64,000 nucleotides of DNA from Pseudomonas sp. PSKL.D1 (GTDB lineage: Bacteria; Pseudomonadota; Gammaproteobacteria; Pseudomonadales; Pseudomonadaceae), in the NCBI RefSeq assembly GCF_028898945.1, contig NZ_CP118607.1, positions 2,218,001-2,282,000 of the forward strand. The letters are read 5' to 3'. Position 1 is the first letter of the stretch. Each line of letters opens with the position of its first letter. Positions 8,962-17,574 of the stretch are shown piece by piece. The notes under the pieces are model-generated. The model was not told the DNA's origin, made no database searches, and was given only the letters and a program-made list of their open reading frames with translations. The position numbers and the translations under genes are program-made.

Positions 8962-10500
8962 TCATTGCATCGCACCCCGCACAAGGCTGTCGAGCTCAGC
9001 GATGCTGCCATTGAACACATCGAAGTCCGCAGGTTTCGGGCTTCCATAAAACTCGTTGGCACGTTGCCAGAAGGCGAACCTTGTCCAGGCAGGCGGCAGT
9101 CGGGGCTCCTGCGCGCCGGTCCAGTCGGCAATCCACAGTGGGTAAGTGCCGAATTGCGGGTGATCCAGGTAGCGGCTGCCCATGTTCCAGTTGGTGTATA
9201 GCAACGGCGTGCACTGCATGAGCTCTTGCACTCTGGTCAGGGCGCGGATCAGTACCTGACGGACGTGGGCGACATCAGGCGCTGGCGTGCGCGAGGGCAG
9301 ACTCTGTTCTTCGAAGTCCAATGCCAGGCACAGGTCGCGCGGCCGTGCCTCACCGATTGCGCGTACGGCGATGTCGACCTGGGTGACAGGGTCTTGGTCA
9401 ATACGCAGGAACAGGTAAGCGCCGCGGTACAGGCCGTTACGGCGCATGAGCCGCCAGTTGATGGCGAACTCCGGGTCCAGCCGTGTGCCGAAGGCCACGC
9501 GGGTGAATGCGAAGTCGATATCCGCAGCAACGTCCAGCACCGTTTCGGCACCGGACTTGCCTGAGCCGGACCACTGCGAGACGTCCAGCCCCCGAGGTAA
9601 GCTCCCCAGGGCAAGTGCAGTTCTATCGGGTGCTGGCGCGGAACCTGTAGCGGGGGCGGCGACTAGAGGCGTGCCAGTCACTCGTGCCGGTTGGGCCTTG
9701 TGCAGGTGGTCATTGGCGTAAATGCCGAGCGCCGCAGCGAGGCATGCGATCAGCAGGCCACTGATTGCAAGGAGCAAGCCGTTACTGAGAATCCAGTGGT
9801 GCTGGTGTATTTCGCCGACCTGCGCGTCGGTAGGCAGGTCGACGTTCTCCGAGTGTTGGGTGGTGGCTGTCGAGTGGGTGAGAGGAGGGCGTAGCCTGAC
9901 CTTTTCGAGTCGAGCCTGTTGCTGGGGGCTTGCCAGCCTGGCCAGCAGTTGCACACGCGCGCAGGGGCGAATCTGTAACAGCCCATGCGTGGCGGCTTGC
10001 ATGAGCTCATAGGCGTCCGATTGCAGGCCGATGCTGCGGTACAGCACCTGGCCCTGTCGATTGTTGATGGTGGATGGATCGTCGGTGTAGTCGCCGTTGT
10101 CGTTCAGGATGATTCTGGGTTTGTTGTCCAGCATCTCGACTCGGGGTGTACCGAAAGTGGCACCAATGTAACGCAACTCTTGGTTCGCTGGCACGAGGGG
10201 GCGATGGACCAGCGCCAGGCCTGAGGTGACGAGGCGTTCCAGGAGCATGGCAATTTCCAGGGTATGCGCCAGGGCATTCGCCGCTTCGCAGAACATGGTC
10301 TCTGGTACGTAGAGGAATGCACTGCCATGGGACGGTTGAAGGATCAGTGATCGCTGGGATGCATCGTCAAACCAGCTGTCACGCCACAGATGCCTTAACG
10401 GTATTGGGCCGCTGCAGGTCATTTCGAGAAGGGTGCCGAGCCAGGCACGCTCCCGATGGTTCAGGGCAGTGGGGAGGTCATCGTTACGCTCTGCTTTCAT
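8962..10500 (-). CDS. Membrane-anchored GH25 muramidase with unknown N-domain
   Basis: A 512-residue protein in three parts. Residues 1-230 are a soluble domain I do not recognise (MKAERNDDLPTALNHRERAW...), mixed alpha/beta with no signal peptide. Residues about 237-261 are a single membrane helix (ILSNGLLLAISGLLIACLAA). Residues 304-505 are a glycoside hydrolase family 25 lysozyme domain: GLDVSQW with Asp306, LALDFEE with Asp395 and Glu397 as the expected catalytic acids, then TPLLYTNW and PLWIADW. The predicted topology puts the N-domain in the cytoplasm and the muramidase in the periplasm. GGAGAT lies eight bases before the ATG. It is the last gene of a three-gene leftward set. Lysis, cell-wall remodelling or a contact weapon are all possible. 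Confidence 0.75.
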   Translation of the reverse strand: MKAERNDDLPTALNHRERAWLGTLLEMTCSGPIPLRHLWRDSWFDDASQRSLILQPSHGSAFLYVPETMFCEAANALAHTLEIAMLLERLVTSGLALVHRPLVPANQELRYIGATFGTPRVEMLDNKPRIILNDNGDYTDDPSTINNRQGQVLYRSIGLQSDAYELMQAATHGLLQIRPCARVQLLARLASPQQQARLEKVRLRPPLTHSTATTQHSENVDLPTDAQVGEIHQHHWILSNGLLLAISGLLIACLAAALGIYANDHLHKAQPARVTGTPLVAAPATGSAPAPDRTALALGSLPRGLDVSQWSGSGKSGAETVLDVAADIDFAFTRVAFGTRLDPEFAINWRLMRRNGLYRGAYLFLRIDQDPVTQVDIAVRAIGEARPRDLCLALDFEEQSLPSRTPAPDVAHVRQVLIRALTRVQELMQCTPLLYTNWNMGSRYLDHPQFGTYPLWIADWTGAQEPRLPPAWTRFAFWQRANEFYGSPKPADFDVFNGSIAELDSLVRGAMQ

Positions 10501-10527
10501 GGGGGCCTATCTCCGAAAGACGGCGAG

Positions 10528-10564
10528 CCAGCGTGATGAGTGTGGGGGCCACCCATCACGCTGG
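10528..10564. terminator. 11-bp inverted repeat between accessory genes
   Basis: CCAGCGTGATG (10528-10538) and CATCACGCTGG (10554-10564) around a 15-nt loop. It lies between the stop of the 504-residue gene and the start of the muramidase gene. No T-tract follows on either strand, so it may be an mRNA-stabilising or attenuating hairpin rather than a full terminator. Confidence 0.5.
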
Positions 10565-10638
10565 AGGGTTACAGCGCGTTGCCCCGGTGGAGTGAGGATG
10601 TGCTGAACGGCGCCGGGGTAGCGTTGGCGTTCTGTACG

Positions 10639-12153
10639 TCAGTCCCCGCTGCCGTCCCCGCTGCTGCCCCCTGTGGTGCTGGAGCTGCTGGAGCCACCGG
10701 AGCCACCGGCCGGGCCAGCGTCATCGGCCGAAATGCTGATGTACTTGTTGGGGTAGTACTTGGCCATCCAGGCCTGAGCCAATTGCGAGGCGGTAATGCG
10801 CTTGAGGTAGTAGGTGATGGGGGCGCCGATATTGCCAGCAAGGCATTTCTGGATGTAGTCGTCCAAAGCGTCCATCATCGAATTGGTGTCGATGACCTTG
10901 TTCGCGCCATCGTCGATATCCGACAGCGCCGACAGGGCACTCTCCATCTGGTTCGACTTCATGGCCATGAACTCCTGGCCGGTGCGCGCCCGGTCGGCGG
11001 CTGACGACACCGACTCCTGGTCGGTCTGGGTCACGCCCTGGAGTTTGAGCAGCGCGGTCATCGACGAGGCACCGTCGAAATCGGTGAACTGCTTGACGCC
11101 CATCTTCACCTGGTTGGACTTGATCGACGGGATCGAGCCCACCGTGGTCAACGTGCAATGGGAGGTGACATTCTGCGACGACAGCAGCGCCTTGGCGTCA
11201 TCGCTGAAAGAGCTGTTGACGCCGAAGCCACCGGAAACGCTTGCAAACCAACCAGCGACCTTGAATTGGGTCTGCAGCGACGAGGCGACACTTTCCATTG
11301 TTTCGCTGCTGCGGGTGTCGGTGGTGTTGAGGATGTGCACCATGCCGATGAAGCAGGAACCCATGGTCGCCCCGGATAACAGGGTAAGGGCTTTCTCTTC
11401 CTTGGTGTTGGCCTGCTGCGCGACCTTTTGCATCGACGCGATGGAGTCGGTCTTGATCATGTTGTCGGGGAAATAGGCATTGAATGCACGAATGCCCTTG
11501 TCGACGTCGAGGATGAATGGTGCCAGCAGCACAGCATCCTTGTGCGTACAGGTAACGCTGATCACCAAGGTGCCGGAGATGCTGTGGTTCTGTACCTGGC
11601 TATTGACCTGGCTGGCTGCCGATCCCGAGGCCTGGGAGGCGAATTCGTCGCCGAAGATACCGACCTGGCCGCTGATGAATGAGGCGATCTTGGACGCGTG
11701 GGTGCCAGACTGTTGGCTGTTCTGGTCGAGGCTGAAGTACTGCACGTTCATCCGCAGGCCGTCTGCCGACAACGGCATTTGTTTGATCTGGGTGCGGTTG
11801 TAGTCGACCGGGCTTTCCACCGAATCGCTAATGCCGGCCATCTTTGCCTTCAACGGCTGAATGGCCTTGATGGCATCTACCTTGGCTTTGGCGAACGCTT
11901 GAGCGGCCGTGGACACATCTTTGCCGACACCCGCCGACTCGGTGTCGACGTCGGTTGTGTCGATGCCCATCCCGGCCAGTTCCTGGGACGTCATGTCCAG
12001 TGAACGCTTGGCGGCGATCAGTGAGTTGAGGGTGTCTTCGGCTGCGTCGGCTGGAGCCTGGGCGGCGGCGATCTGTTCCAGCACATCAAGCCGTTCGAGG
12101 CTGACCAGATTGCCCAGTGCCAGGGCCGGGTCGTAGGGAATTGTGGAAGGCAT
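10639..12153 (-). CDS. Unrecognised 504-residue protein with Ser/Gly-rich tail
   Basis: I cannot assign a family. There is no signal peptide and no hydrophobic membrane helix. Residues about 1-110 are helical (SLERLDVLEQIAAAQ...). The middle (about 150-370) is beta-prone and rich in Ser, Thr and Gly, including SISGTLVISVTCTHKDAVLL and VSGGFGVNSSFSDDAKALL. A helical segment follows, and the last 25 residues are almost only Gly, Ser, Thr and Asp, a flexible linker-like tail. The alternating polar/small segment recalls the membrane-inserting strands of pore-forming proteins, but this is only an impression. CAGGAG precedes the ATG. It is the middle gene of the leftward trio, 46 bp after the Mor-like gene. 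Confidence 0.65.
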   Translation of the reverse strand: MPSTIPYDPALALGNLVSLERLDVLEQIAAAQAPADAAEDTLNSLIAAKRSLDMTSQELAGMGIDTTDVDTESAGVGKDVSTAAQAFAKAKVDAIKAIQPLKAKMAGISDSVESPVDYNRTQIKQMPLSADGLRMNVQYFSLDQNSQQSGTHASKIASFISGQVGIFGDEFASQASGSAASQVNSQVQNHSISGTLVISVTCTHKDAVLLAPFILDVDKGIRAFNAYFPDNMIKTDSIASMQKVAQQANTKEEKALTLLSGATMGSCFIGMVHILNTTDTRSSETMESVASSLQTQFKVAGWFASVSGGFGVNSSFSDDAKALLSSQNVTSHCTLTTVGSIPSIKSNQVKMGVKQFTDFDGASSMTALLKLQGVTQTDQESVSSAADRARTGQEFMAMKSNQMESALSALSDIDDGANKVIDTNSMMDALDDYIQKCLAGNIGAPITYYLKRITASQLAQAWMAKYYPNKYISISADDAGPAGGSGGSSSSSTTGGSSGDGSGD

Positions 12154-12199
12154 GGGGGTGCTCCTGCATGGTGGGTTGAGTTGCGTTCTGCAGTGGGTA

Positions 12200-12727
12200 C
12201 TACGACAAGCGGCTGGCGAATGAGCCAGCTTGGGCCGCCAGGGGGCGGTAAGTCTTGAGTTGCCGGCGTGAGACGCCAAACGTGGCGTGCAGCGCCTCTG
12301 GTGTCCAGTCCTGGTTCAGGGCCAGGCGAATCGCTGCACGGCGCAGGGCGAGGAACAGCCCCCAGACGCTGGGGATGTCAATCTGGCCGTTGACATCGGC
12401 CAGGTCGCGCCACTGGGCGTAGGTGGTTTCGGGGACGTCCAGGCCGGTCTGCTGGAGGAAACGTTGGGGTCGGGTCGGCAGGTAGAGGCGCCTGCCGCCG
12501 TGGGCGTTGACCAGGTCGAGGATCAGGGCGAAGTCGGTGTCTTCGGCGATCTGCGCCAGTGAGCCGGGCAGGCAACCGATCACCAGTTCACGGTTGCGCT
12601 CGCAGAACTCCAGGCACATCAGCCGTGAGTCGCCGGTCATCAGTGCTGCGCCACCCAGCAGATAGAGGAAACACTCACCTTTGCTTGCGGCACTTTCCAG
12701 CCATTGTTCGCTTGTGGTTTTTTCCAT
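12200..12727 (-). CDS. Small protein with Mor-like helix-turn-helix C-terminus
   Basis: A 175-residue cytoplasmic protein. Its second half follows the layout of Mor/C-type activators: a helical segment ending in a short hairpin (DLVNAHGGRRLYLPTRP), then a helix and a helix-turn-helix (LALNQDWTPEALHATFGVSRRQLKTY). The first half (residues 1-70) is unassigned. The match is by pattern only and weaker than a true Mor protein. It is the first gene of the leftward trio and could regulate it; AGGGG lies eight bases before the ATG. Alternatively it could be an accessory factor for the 504-residue protein that follows. Confidence 0.55.
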   Translation of the reverse strand: MEKTTSEQWLESAASKGECFLYLLGGAALMTGDSRLMCLEFCERNRELVIGCLPGSLAQIAEDTDFALILDLVNAHGGRRLYLPTRPQRFLQQTGLDVPETTYAQWRDLADVNGQIDIPSVWGLFLALRRAAIRLALNQDWTPEALHATFGVSRRQLKTYRPLAAQAGSFASRLS

Positions 12728-13009
12728 TTCGCTTTCCCCTCGGATTTTCCTTGTGATCCGACGAGTTCACGCTAGCGATGTGCCATTGTGCAAAGTAGGG
12801 GAACAAAAACCCCTGTTTGCATTGCGCGCTCAGGCAAGTGGGGCGACGTTGGTCCGGCAAATTGCATGATTCAGGGAGCATCGATCCCCTACCGGCCTGG
12901 CGGGATGGACGCCACGCTCACCCCACCTTTTCCCTGATCGGTCAATGAGGGGGGAGGTGGCAGATGGTCGATGATCGGCCATTCAGGTATCCATCAAAAG
13001 GACGACACC
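12728..13009. promoter_or_regulatory. Divergent promoter region of the accessory patch
   Basis: 282 bp between the leftward trio and the rightward gene at 13010. It must hold both promoters. An imperfect inverted repeat pairs CCACCT (12923-12928) with AGGTGG (12955-12960). I see no clear promoter hexamers or second ORF. Confidence 0.45.
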
Positions 13010-13732
13010 ATGCTTCGTATCTTGGAAAAAGACTATGCCAATGCCCTGTTCGAGGCCTACAAGGGCTTCAAGCCGGGTACACAAGGCGACGGCAACTTCG
13101 ATTCGGTCGTGCTGCGCGCGGTGAGTGACATCCTCCACGCGCACCCAGCGACCGGGATTCCCCAGCTGGGCAGCGATCAGAAGTCCAATAGTGTGTCGAA
13201 ACCGGCGACTGCTACCGCGGCCAACCTGCAGAGCTTGTTCACTGGGGCGGCCACGCCCTCGTACAACGTCATCCTGCTAGGTGAGGCGCACAACAGCCAG
13301 GCCGACATTGCCCGCGCCAATGGCCTGCTGGCCGCACTCGCCACTCACCCTGCGACCCTGACGGCAAGCATGGCGGTGTTCGAGCGGGGCATGCCATACA
13401 AGACACCTTCGTCTGATGTCATTGCCAGTGTCTTCGAGGAGGTCATCGTCAAACCCGACAACGTCCCGGTGTCGACGCCGGCCAGTTGCCCGCGAGGTCT
13501 TTCGGCCTTCTGTGCCGGGTTGACCGCCAGCCAGCGCTCCATGGCAGTGGCCGGCTACATGGCGGCCTGCGCGGGGGCGGGGCCGCAAGGTGCCAAGGCG
13601 GATTTCCTGGTGTTCTTCGGTGCCAACCACCAGGACATCCTCACGTACTTCGAGAAATTCGTCACCCAGTGCGGTGTGCCATTCATGTGCAAAGTCCAGC
13701 GCAACTACACGTTCGTGCAGTCCAGCGTCTGA
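13010..13732 (+). CDS. TraB/TIKI/ChaN/EreA-fold protein (two GxxH motifs)
   Basis: A 240-residue soluble protein without a signal peptide. It carries the pair of GxxH motifs of the superfamily that unites TIKI proteases, TraB, ChaN, erythromycin esterase and the Pasteurella toxin C-domain: ILLGEAHN (Gly91-His94) and FFGANHQD (Gly204-His207). A conserved-type acidic residue lies between them in AVFERG (Glu125). The length and spacing fit a single such domain with a 70-residue N-terminal extension. Members are metal-dependent hydrolases or haem binders; the substrate here is unknown. Four Cys residues in the C-terminal half are notable. The ATG at 13010 has AAAAGGA upstream; an earlier in-frame ATG has none. 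It is divergent from the muramidase trio. Confidence 0.6.
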   Translation: MLRILEKDYANALFEAYKGFKPGTQGDGNFDSVVLRAVSDILHAHPATGIPQLGSDQKSNSVSKPATATAANLQSLFTGAATPSYNVILLGEAHNSQADIARANGLLAALATHPATLTASMAVFERGMPYKTPSSDVIASVFEEVIVKPDNVPVSTPASCPRGLSAFCAGLTASQRSMAVAGYMAACAGAGPQGAKADFLVFFGANHQDILTYFEKFVTQCGVPFMCKVQRNYTFVQSSV

Positions 13733-13741
13733 CCTGAGGTT

Positions 13742-13768
13742 GCTGGCAGCGCGGCATGCGCTGCCAGC
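13742..13768. terminator. Perfect 11-bp hairpin after the GxxH gene
   Basis: GCTGGCAGCGC, loop GGCAT, GCGCTGCCAGC, ten bases after the stop codon. It lies between convergent genes and probably ends transcription from one or both sides, although no T-tract follows. Confidence 0.6.
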
Positions 13769-13829
13769 GCTGCACTGTGGTGATGCGTTGCTCTACGATC
13801 ACGACATCAACGAGAGGTTTGCACAGCAC

Positions 13830-14495
13830 CTAACGCCTCGTCCGCCGCTCGTAAGCCGCCAGCACGATTCGCTCCGACTGCACCAGATACCCCTCCAGCA
13901 TACGTGTCGCATCCTCGGACCGACCCTCTTCGACGCAGCGCAAAATGGCAGCGTTCATGTCCAGGTAGGGCAGGTGCAGGAACTCGGGGTCGTTGAGTAC
14001 GCCGAAGGCCAGGCGCAACTCGGCCGAAATCTGCCCATAGAACACCAACAGCCGCGGGCTGTCGGCCAACTCGACGATGGCACGGTGGAACAGCATGTTC
14101 GCCGTGCCCACCCCCACCCAGTCCTTGGCTTCCCGGGCCTGCATGCCGGCCTCCACGGCCTGGCGCATGTTCAACGTGCCTGGGTGCAGGGGGAAGCCTT
14201 GGGCAATGGCCTTGCACTCGATGAAGCGGCGCACCCGGTAGATGTCGATGATCGAGGCCATGTCCGGCTCGGCCACGGTAACACCGCGGTTGGGTTCGTG
14301 CTTGAGCAGCCCTTCACGGGTCAGTACGCGAAAGGCTTCGCGCAGGGTGTTACGGGAAATCTGCAATGTTTCCGCCAGGGCCGCCTCGGACAGGCGCTGC
14401 CCGGGTACCAGTTCGCCCTCAACCAGCATACGGCGTATGTCCTTGGTGATGGATTCACCCAAGGTACGCGGGTGGGAGGCAGCAGTGTCGTTCAT
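13830..14495 (-). CDS. GntR-family regulator (FCD subfamily) of the 5-oxoproline cluster
   Basis: A 221-residue repressor-type regulator. The winged helix-turn-helix (residues about 10-75) shows LVEGELVPGQRLSEAALAETL, then ISRNTLREAFRVLTREGLLKHEPNRGVTVAEP. The all-helical FCD ligand-binding domain (about 85-210) has the usual metal-ligand pattern, including an Asp or Asn, and His in LFHRAIVELADSPRL. I start at the ATG at 14495; the frame extends upstream into the operator region and is not protein-like. It is divergent from the NRAMP-like gene that begins the pxp cluster, and a perfect GntR-type palindrome lies between them, so it probably controls both directions in response to a cluster substrate such as 5-oxoproline. 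Confidence 0.88.
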   Translation of the reverse strand: MNDTAASHPRTLGESITKDIRRMLVEGELVPGQRLSEAALAETLQISRNTLREAFRVLTREGLLKHEPNRGVTVAEPDMASIIDIYRVRRFIECKAIAQGFPLHPGTLNMRQAVEAGMQAREAKDWVGVGTANMLFHRAIVELADSPRLLVFYGQISAELRLAFGVLNDPEFLHLPYLDMNAAILRCVEEGRSEDATRMLEGYLVQSERIVLAAYERRTRR

Positions 14496-14640
14496 GGGCG
14501 ATCCAGAGTGGAGGTGACCGCGAAGATGTTCCCCGAGAGCCGTGTGCGAGGCAAGTGCCTGAGGCCTCAAATGCTCCATCAGGTAGCACGGGTGAGTTGA
14601 AGTGTAACAATCTGGCGCATTGTGCTCACTCATCCAAATT

Positions 14641-14657
14641 AGATTGTTCAACAATCT
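14641..14657. promoter_or_regulatory. GntR/FCD operator between regulator and pxp cluster
   Basis: AGATTGTT-C-AACAATCT, a perfect 8+1+8 palindrome with the TTGTNNACAA-like core seen for FCD regulators. It sits between the divergent GntR gene and the transporter gene, about 90 bp before the latter. Confidence 0.75.
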
Positions 14658-14748
14658 AGACTGCGTAAACCCTCACATTCAGGCTATTTTGTAAAACATG
14701 GCATGGCGCTTGCTCTGCGAAGGTATCTCTCATTGTAGGAATGCTGCT

Positions 14749-15981
14749 GTGACACAGACCGCTTTAGAGTTCAGCAAGGCCCGGCGCTCGTCCCTGATCG
14801 CCGCGATTTTCATGATGGCCACCTCGGCCATCGGCCCGGGTTTCCTGACCCAGACCGCCACCTTCACCGCTACCCTGGGCGCCGCATTCGCCTTTGGTAT
14901 TCTTGCCTCGATCCTGATCGACTTCGTCGTGCAGCTGAACGTGTGGCGCATCGTCACCTTGACCCGCATGCGCGCCGCCGACCTGGCCAATACCGCCATT
15001 CCAGGTTCGGGCTACTTGCTGGCAGTGCTGGTAATCTTCGGTGGCCTGGTGTTCAGCCTGGGTAACATCGCCGGCGCCGGGCTGGGCCTGAATGCCCTGA
15101 CCGGCCTCGACCCCAAATGGGGCGGCGCCCTCAGCGCGCTGGTGGCCATCGGCATCTTCTCCTCGCACCGCGCCGGCATTGCCATGGACCGCATCATGAT
15201 CGTGCTGGGCATCTTCAAGATCGCCCTGATCATCTTCGCCGCCTGCTCGACCCACCCTCCGCTGGGTGAAGCGCTGCGCCAGGCGGTGTGGCCTGACTTC
15301 GTCGACTTTGCTTCGATCACCACCATCGTCGGCGGTACCGTCGGCGGCTACATCACCTACGCCGGCGCCCACCGCCTGCTGGACAAAGGTACCGTCGGCG
15401 TGGAAAACATCGAGGTGGTGTCCAAGGCCGCACTGACCGGCATCCTGGTCACAGGCATTGCCCGCTATGTGCTGTTCCTGGCCATCCTCGGCGTGGTCGC
15501 CAGCGGTATCGTCATCGATGTTTCCGGCCAGGGCGCCAACCCGGCTGCACAAGCCTTCGGCGCCGCTGCCGGCGAAACCGGCATGATGGTGTTCGGCTTG
15601 GTGCTGTGGGCCGCGGGTATCAGCAGCGTGATCGGCGCCTCGTACACCTCGATGTCGTTCATCACGGTATTCTCCAACCGCATCACCGAGCGCACCCGCC
15701 ACCTGGCCACGGTCGGCTTCATTCTGGTCGCGCTGGCCGTGTACCTGACCGCCGGCAAGCCGCCTGCTGCCCTGCTGGTTTTCGCCGGTGGCTTCAACGG
15801 CTTGATCCTGCCGCTGGGCCTGAGCATCTTCATGTACGTCGGCTGGCGCCGTTCGGATTTGATGGACGGCTACCACTACCCGCGCTGGCTGCTGGTACTG
15901 GGCGTGCTGACCTGCCTGTTGTCGTGGTACATGGCGTATAAATCCGCCGGCGCCATCTTCGCCTTCATCAACGCAGCCTGA
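14749..15981 (+). CDS. NRAMP-family transporter, YcsG-like
   Basis: A 410-residue inner-membrane protein with about eleven membrane helices, related to NRAMP divalent-metal transporters and to B. subtilis YcsG. The first helix region reads [18 protein letters not shown], where NRAMP proteins have DPGN: the metal-binding Asp-Pro-Gly-Asn is replaced by Ala-Ile-Gly-Pro-Gly. That argues against metal transport and for an organic substrate, perhaps 5-oxoproline, as the neighbours suggest. The start is taken as GTG at 14749 with TAGGAA upstream; the longer open frame from 14698 would add a non-conserved 17 residues. First gene of the rightward pxp cluster. Confidence 0.85.
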   Translation: MTQTALEFSKARRSSLIAAIFMMATSAIGPGFLTQTATFTATLGAAFAFGILASILIDFVVQLNVWRIVTLTRMRAADLANTAIPGSGYLLAVLVIFGGLVFSLGNIAGAGLGLNALTGLDPKWGGALSALVAIGIFSSHRAGIAMDRIMIVLGIFKIALIIFAACSTHPPLGEALRQAVWPDFVDFASITTIVGGTVGGYITYAGAHRLLDKGTVGVENIEVVSKAALTGILVTGIARYVLFLAILGVVASGIVIDVSGQGANPAAQAFGAAAGETGMMVFGLVLWAAGISSVIGASYTSMSFITVFSNRITERTRHLATVGFILVALAVYLTAGKPPAALLVFAGGFNGLILPLGLSIFMYVGWRRSDLMDGYHYPRWLLVLGVLTCLLSWYMAYKSAGAIFAFINAA

Positions 15982-16003
15982 GACTGCCACGGAGACCCTT
16001 TTC

Positions 16004-16762
16004 ATGCCTGCCATCGACCTTAACAGTGATTTGGGCGAAAGCTTTGGCGCCTGGAGCATGGGTGACGATGCCGCGATGCTCGACATCGTCACCAGCGCCA
16101 ACGTCGCCTGCGGCTTCCATGCCGGTGACCCGGCCGGGATCCTCGGCACGCTCGAAGCTGCCGCCGCCCGTGGCGTGGCCATCGGTGCCCACGTGTCCTA
16201 CCCCGACCTGGTCGGTTTCGGCCGCCGCAACATGGCCGTGCCGGCCGAGCAGCTGTGCGCTGACGTGATCTACCAGGTCGGCGCGCTGCAAGGCCTGGCC
16301 CGCAGCGCCGGCACCCGGGTCAGCTACGTCAAGCCCCACGGCGCGCTGTACAACACCATCGCCCAAGACCCGGTACAAGCTGCGGCGGTGATCCAGGCCG
16401 TGCTGCGCGTCGATCCGCAACTCAAACTGGTGTGCCTGGCCAATTCGCCGCTGATCGGCTGGGCCACACAGGCAGGCCTGAGCTGCGTGGCCGAAGCCTT
16501 CGCCGACCGCGCCTACACCGCGCAGGGCACACTGGTGTCGCGCAACCGCCCAGGCGCTGTGCTGCACGATGTCGAGCTGATCGCCCAGCGCATGCTGCGC
16601 CTGGTGCGCGACGGCGAGATCGAGGCCGAGGACGGCCAGGTGATCCGCCTGCAGGCCGACTCGATCTGCGTACACGGCGACAGCCCCGACGCGGTCGGCA
16701 TCGCCCGCACCGTCAAGCACCGCCTGCTAGAAGCCGGCACCACCCTGCGCGCATTCACTTGA
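16004..16762 (+). CDS. pxpA: 5-oxoprolinase subunit PxpA (LamB/YcsF family)
   Basis: A 252-residue member of the LamB/YcsF family. In bacteria PxpA with PxpB and PxpC forms the ATP-dependent 5-oxoprolinase that opens 5-oxo-L-proline to L-glutamate. The signature is at the N-terminus: [19 protein letters not shown] followed by [10 protein letters not shown]. The HGALYN motif (about residues 111-116) is also typical. The gene lies between the transporter and the YcsI-type gene with 22 bp and 8 bp spacing, the same content as the B. subtilis ycsFGI-kip locus. The cytoplasmic role in 5-oxoproline salvage is well established for the family. Confidence 0.93.
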   Translation: MPAIDLNSDLGESFGAWSMGDDAAMLDIVTSANVACGFHAGDPAGILGTLEAAAARGVAIGAHVSYPDLVGFGRRNMAVPAEQLCADVIYQVGALQGLARSAGTRVSYVKPHGALYNTIAQDPVQAAAVIQAVLRVDPQLKLVCLANSPLIGWATQAGLSCVAEAFADRAYTAQGTLVSRNRPGAVLHDVELIAQRMLRLVRDGEIEAEDGQVIRLQADSICVHGDSPDAVGIARTVKHRLLEAGTTLRAFT

Positions 16763-16770
16763 GGTTGACC

Positions 16771-17565
16771 ATGAACCCGTTCCAGCAAGCCCGCGAAGCC
16801 GCCGCTGCCGCCCGTGCCCGTTACCGTCAGGGGCTGGTGTCGCCCACCGCCGGCCACGCCCCTGGCCTTACCCAATGCAACATGATCTGCCTGCCCCGCG
16901 AGTGGGCCTACGATTTCTTGCTGTTTGCCCAGCGTAACCCGCAGGCCTGCCCGGTGCTGGATGTGACCGAGCCTGGCGAATACAGCACGTTCCTTGCTGC
17001 CGACGCCGACCTGCGCACCGACTTGCCGCTGTACCGCGTATGGCGCGACGGCCAGTTGGCAGAGGAGGTGAGCGACGTACGCGCACTGTGGGCCGAGCAC
17101 GACGACTTGGTCAGCTTCCTGATCGGCTGCAGCTTCACCTTCGAGAACGACCTGCTCGAGGCCGGCATCGATGTGCGCCATATCAGCGAAGGCTGCAACG
17201 TGCCGATGTACCGCAGCAATCGCGCTTGCCGCCCGGCGGGCCGGCTGCAGGGCAACATGGTGGTGTCGATGCGCCCGGTGCCGGCCGAGCGGGTGGCCGA
17301 CGCCGCCCGCATCACCGCGCGTTACCCGGGCGTGCACGGGGCACCGGTGCATGTAGGGGAGCCGGCGTTGCTCGGCATCAACGACATCGCCCAGCCGGAC
17401 TTTGGCGATGCGGTCAGTATCAAACCGGGCGAGATCCCGGTGTTCTGGGCCTGCGGCGTAACCCCGCAATCGGTGGTGATGGCCTCGAAGGTGCCGTTCG
17501 CGATTTCCCACGCACCGGGCCACATGTTCATCACCGACGTCCCCGACAGCCAATACCACGTGTAG
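16771..17565 (+). CDS. Putative hydro-lyase, YcsI/DUF1445 family
   Basis: A 264-residue cytoplasmic protein of the YcsI/DUF1445 family, often annotated as D-glutamate cyclase-like or hydro-lyase. Recognisable pieces are the N-terminal [21 protein letters not shown], the central [18 protein letters not shown] and the C-terminal [15 protein letters not shown]. Its conserved presence beside pxpABC suggests that it supplies 5-oxoproline from another compound (for example by cyclising D-glutamate), but its reaction in this organism is inferred. The ATG at 16771 directly follows GAGGTTGACC after the pxpA stop. Ten bases separate it from the next gene. Confidence 0.85.
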   Translation: MNPFQQAREAAAAARARYRQGLVSPTAGHAPGLTQCNMICLPREWAYDFLLFAQRNPQACPVLDVTEPGEYSTFLAADADLRTDLPLYRVWRDGQLAEEVSDVRALWAEHDDLVSFLIGCSFTFENDLLEAGIDVRHISEGCNVPMYRSNRACRPAGRLQGNMVVSMRPVPAERVADAARITARYPGVHGAPVHVGEPALLGINDIAQPDFGDAVSIKPGEIPVFWACGVTPQSVVMASKVPFAISHAPGHMFITDVPDSQYHV

Positions 17566-17574
17566 GAGTGGATC

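Noticed and set aside
8843..13829. Prophage or integrative element with its own integrase next to tRNA-Gly
   Set aside because: No integrase, excisionase, capsid or tail gene is visible; the GH25 and Mor-like proteins alone do not make a prophage. I keep it as an accessory patch.
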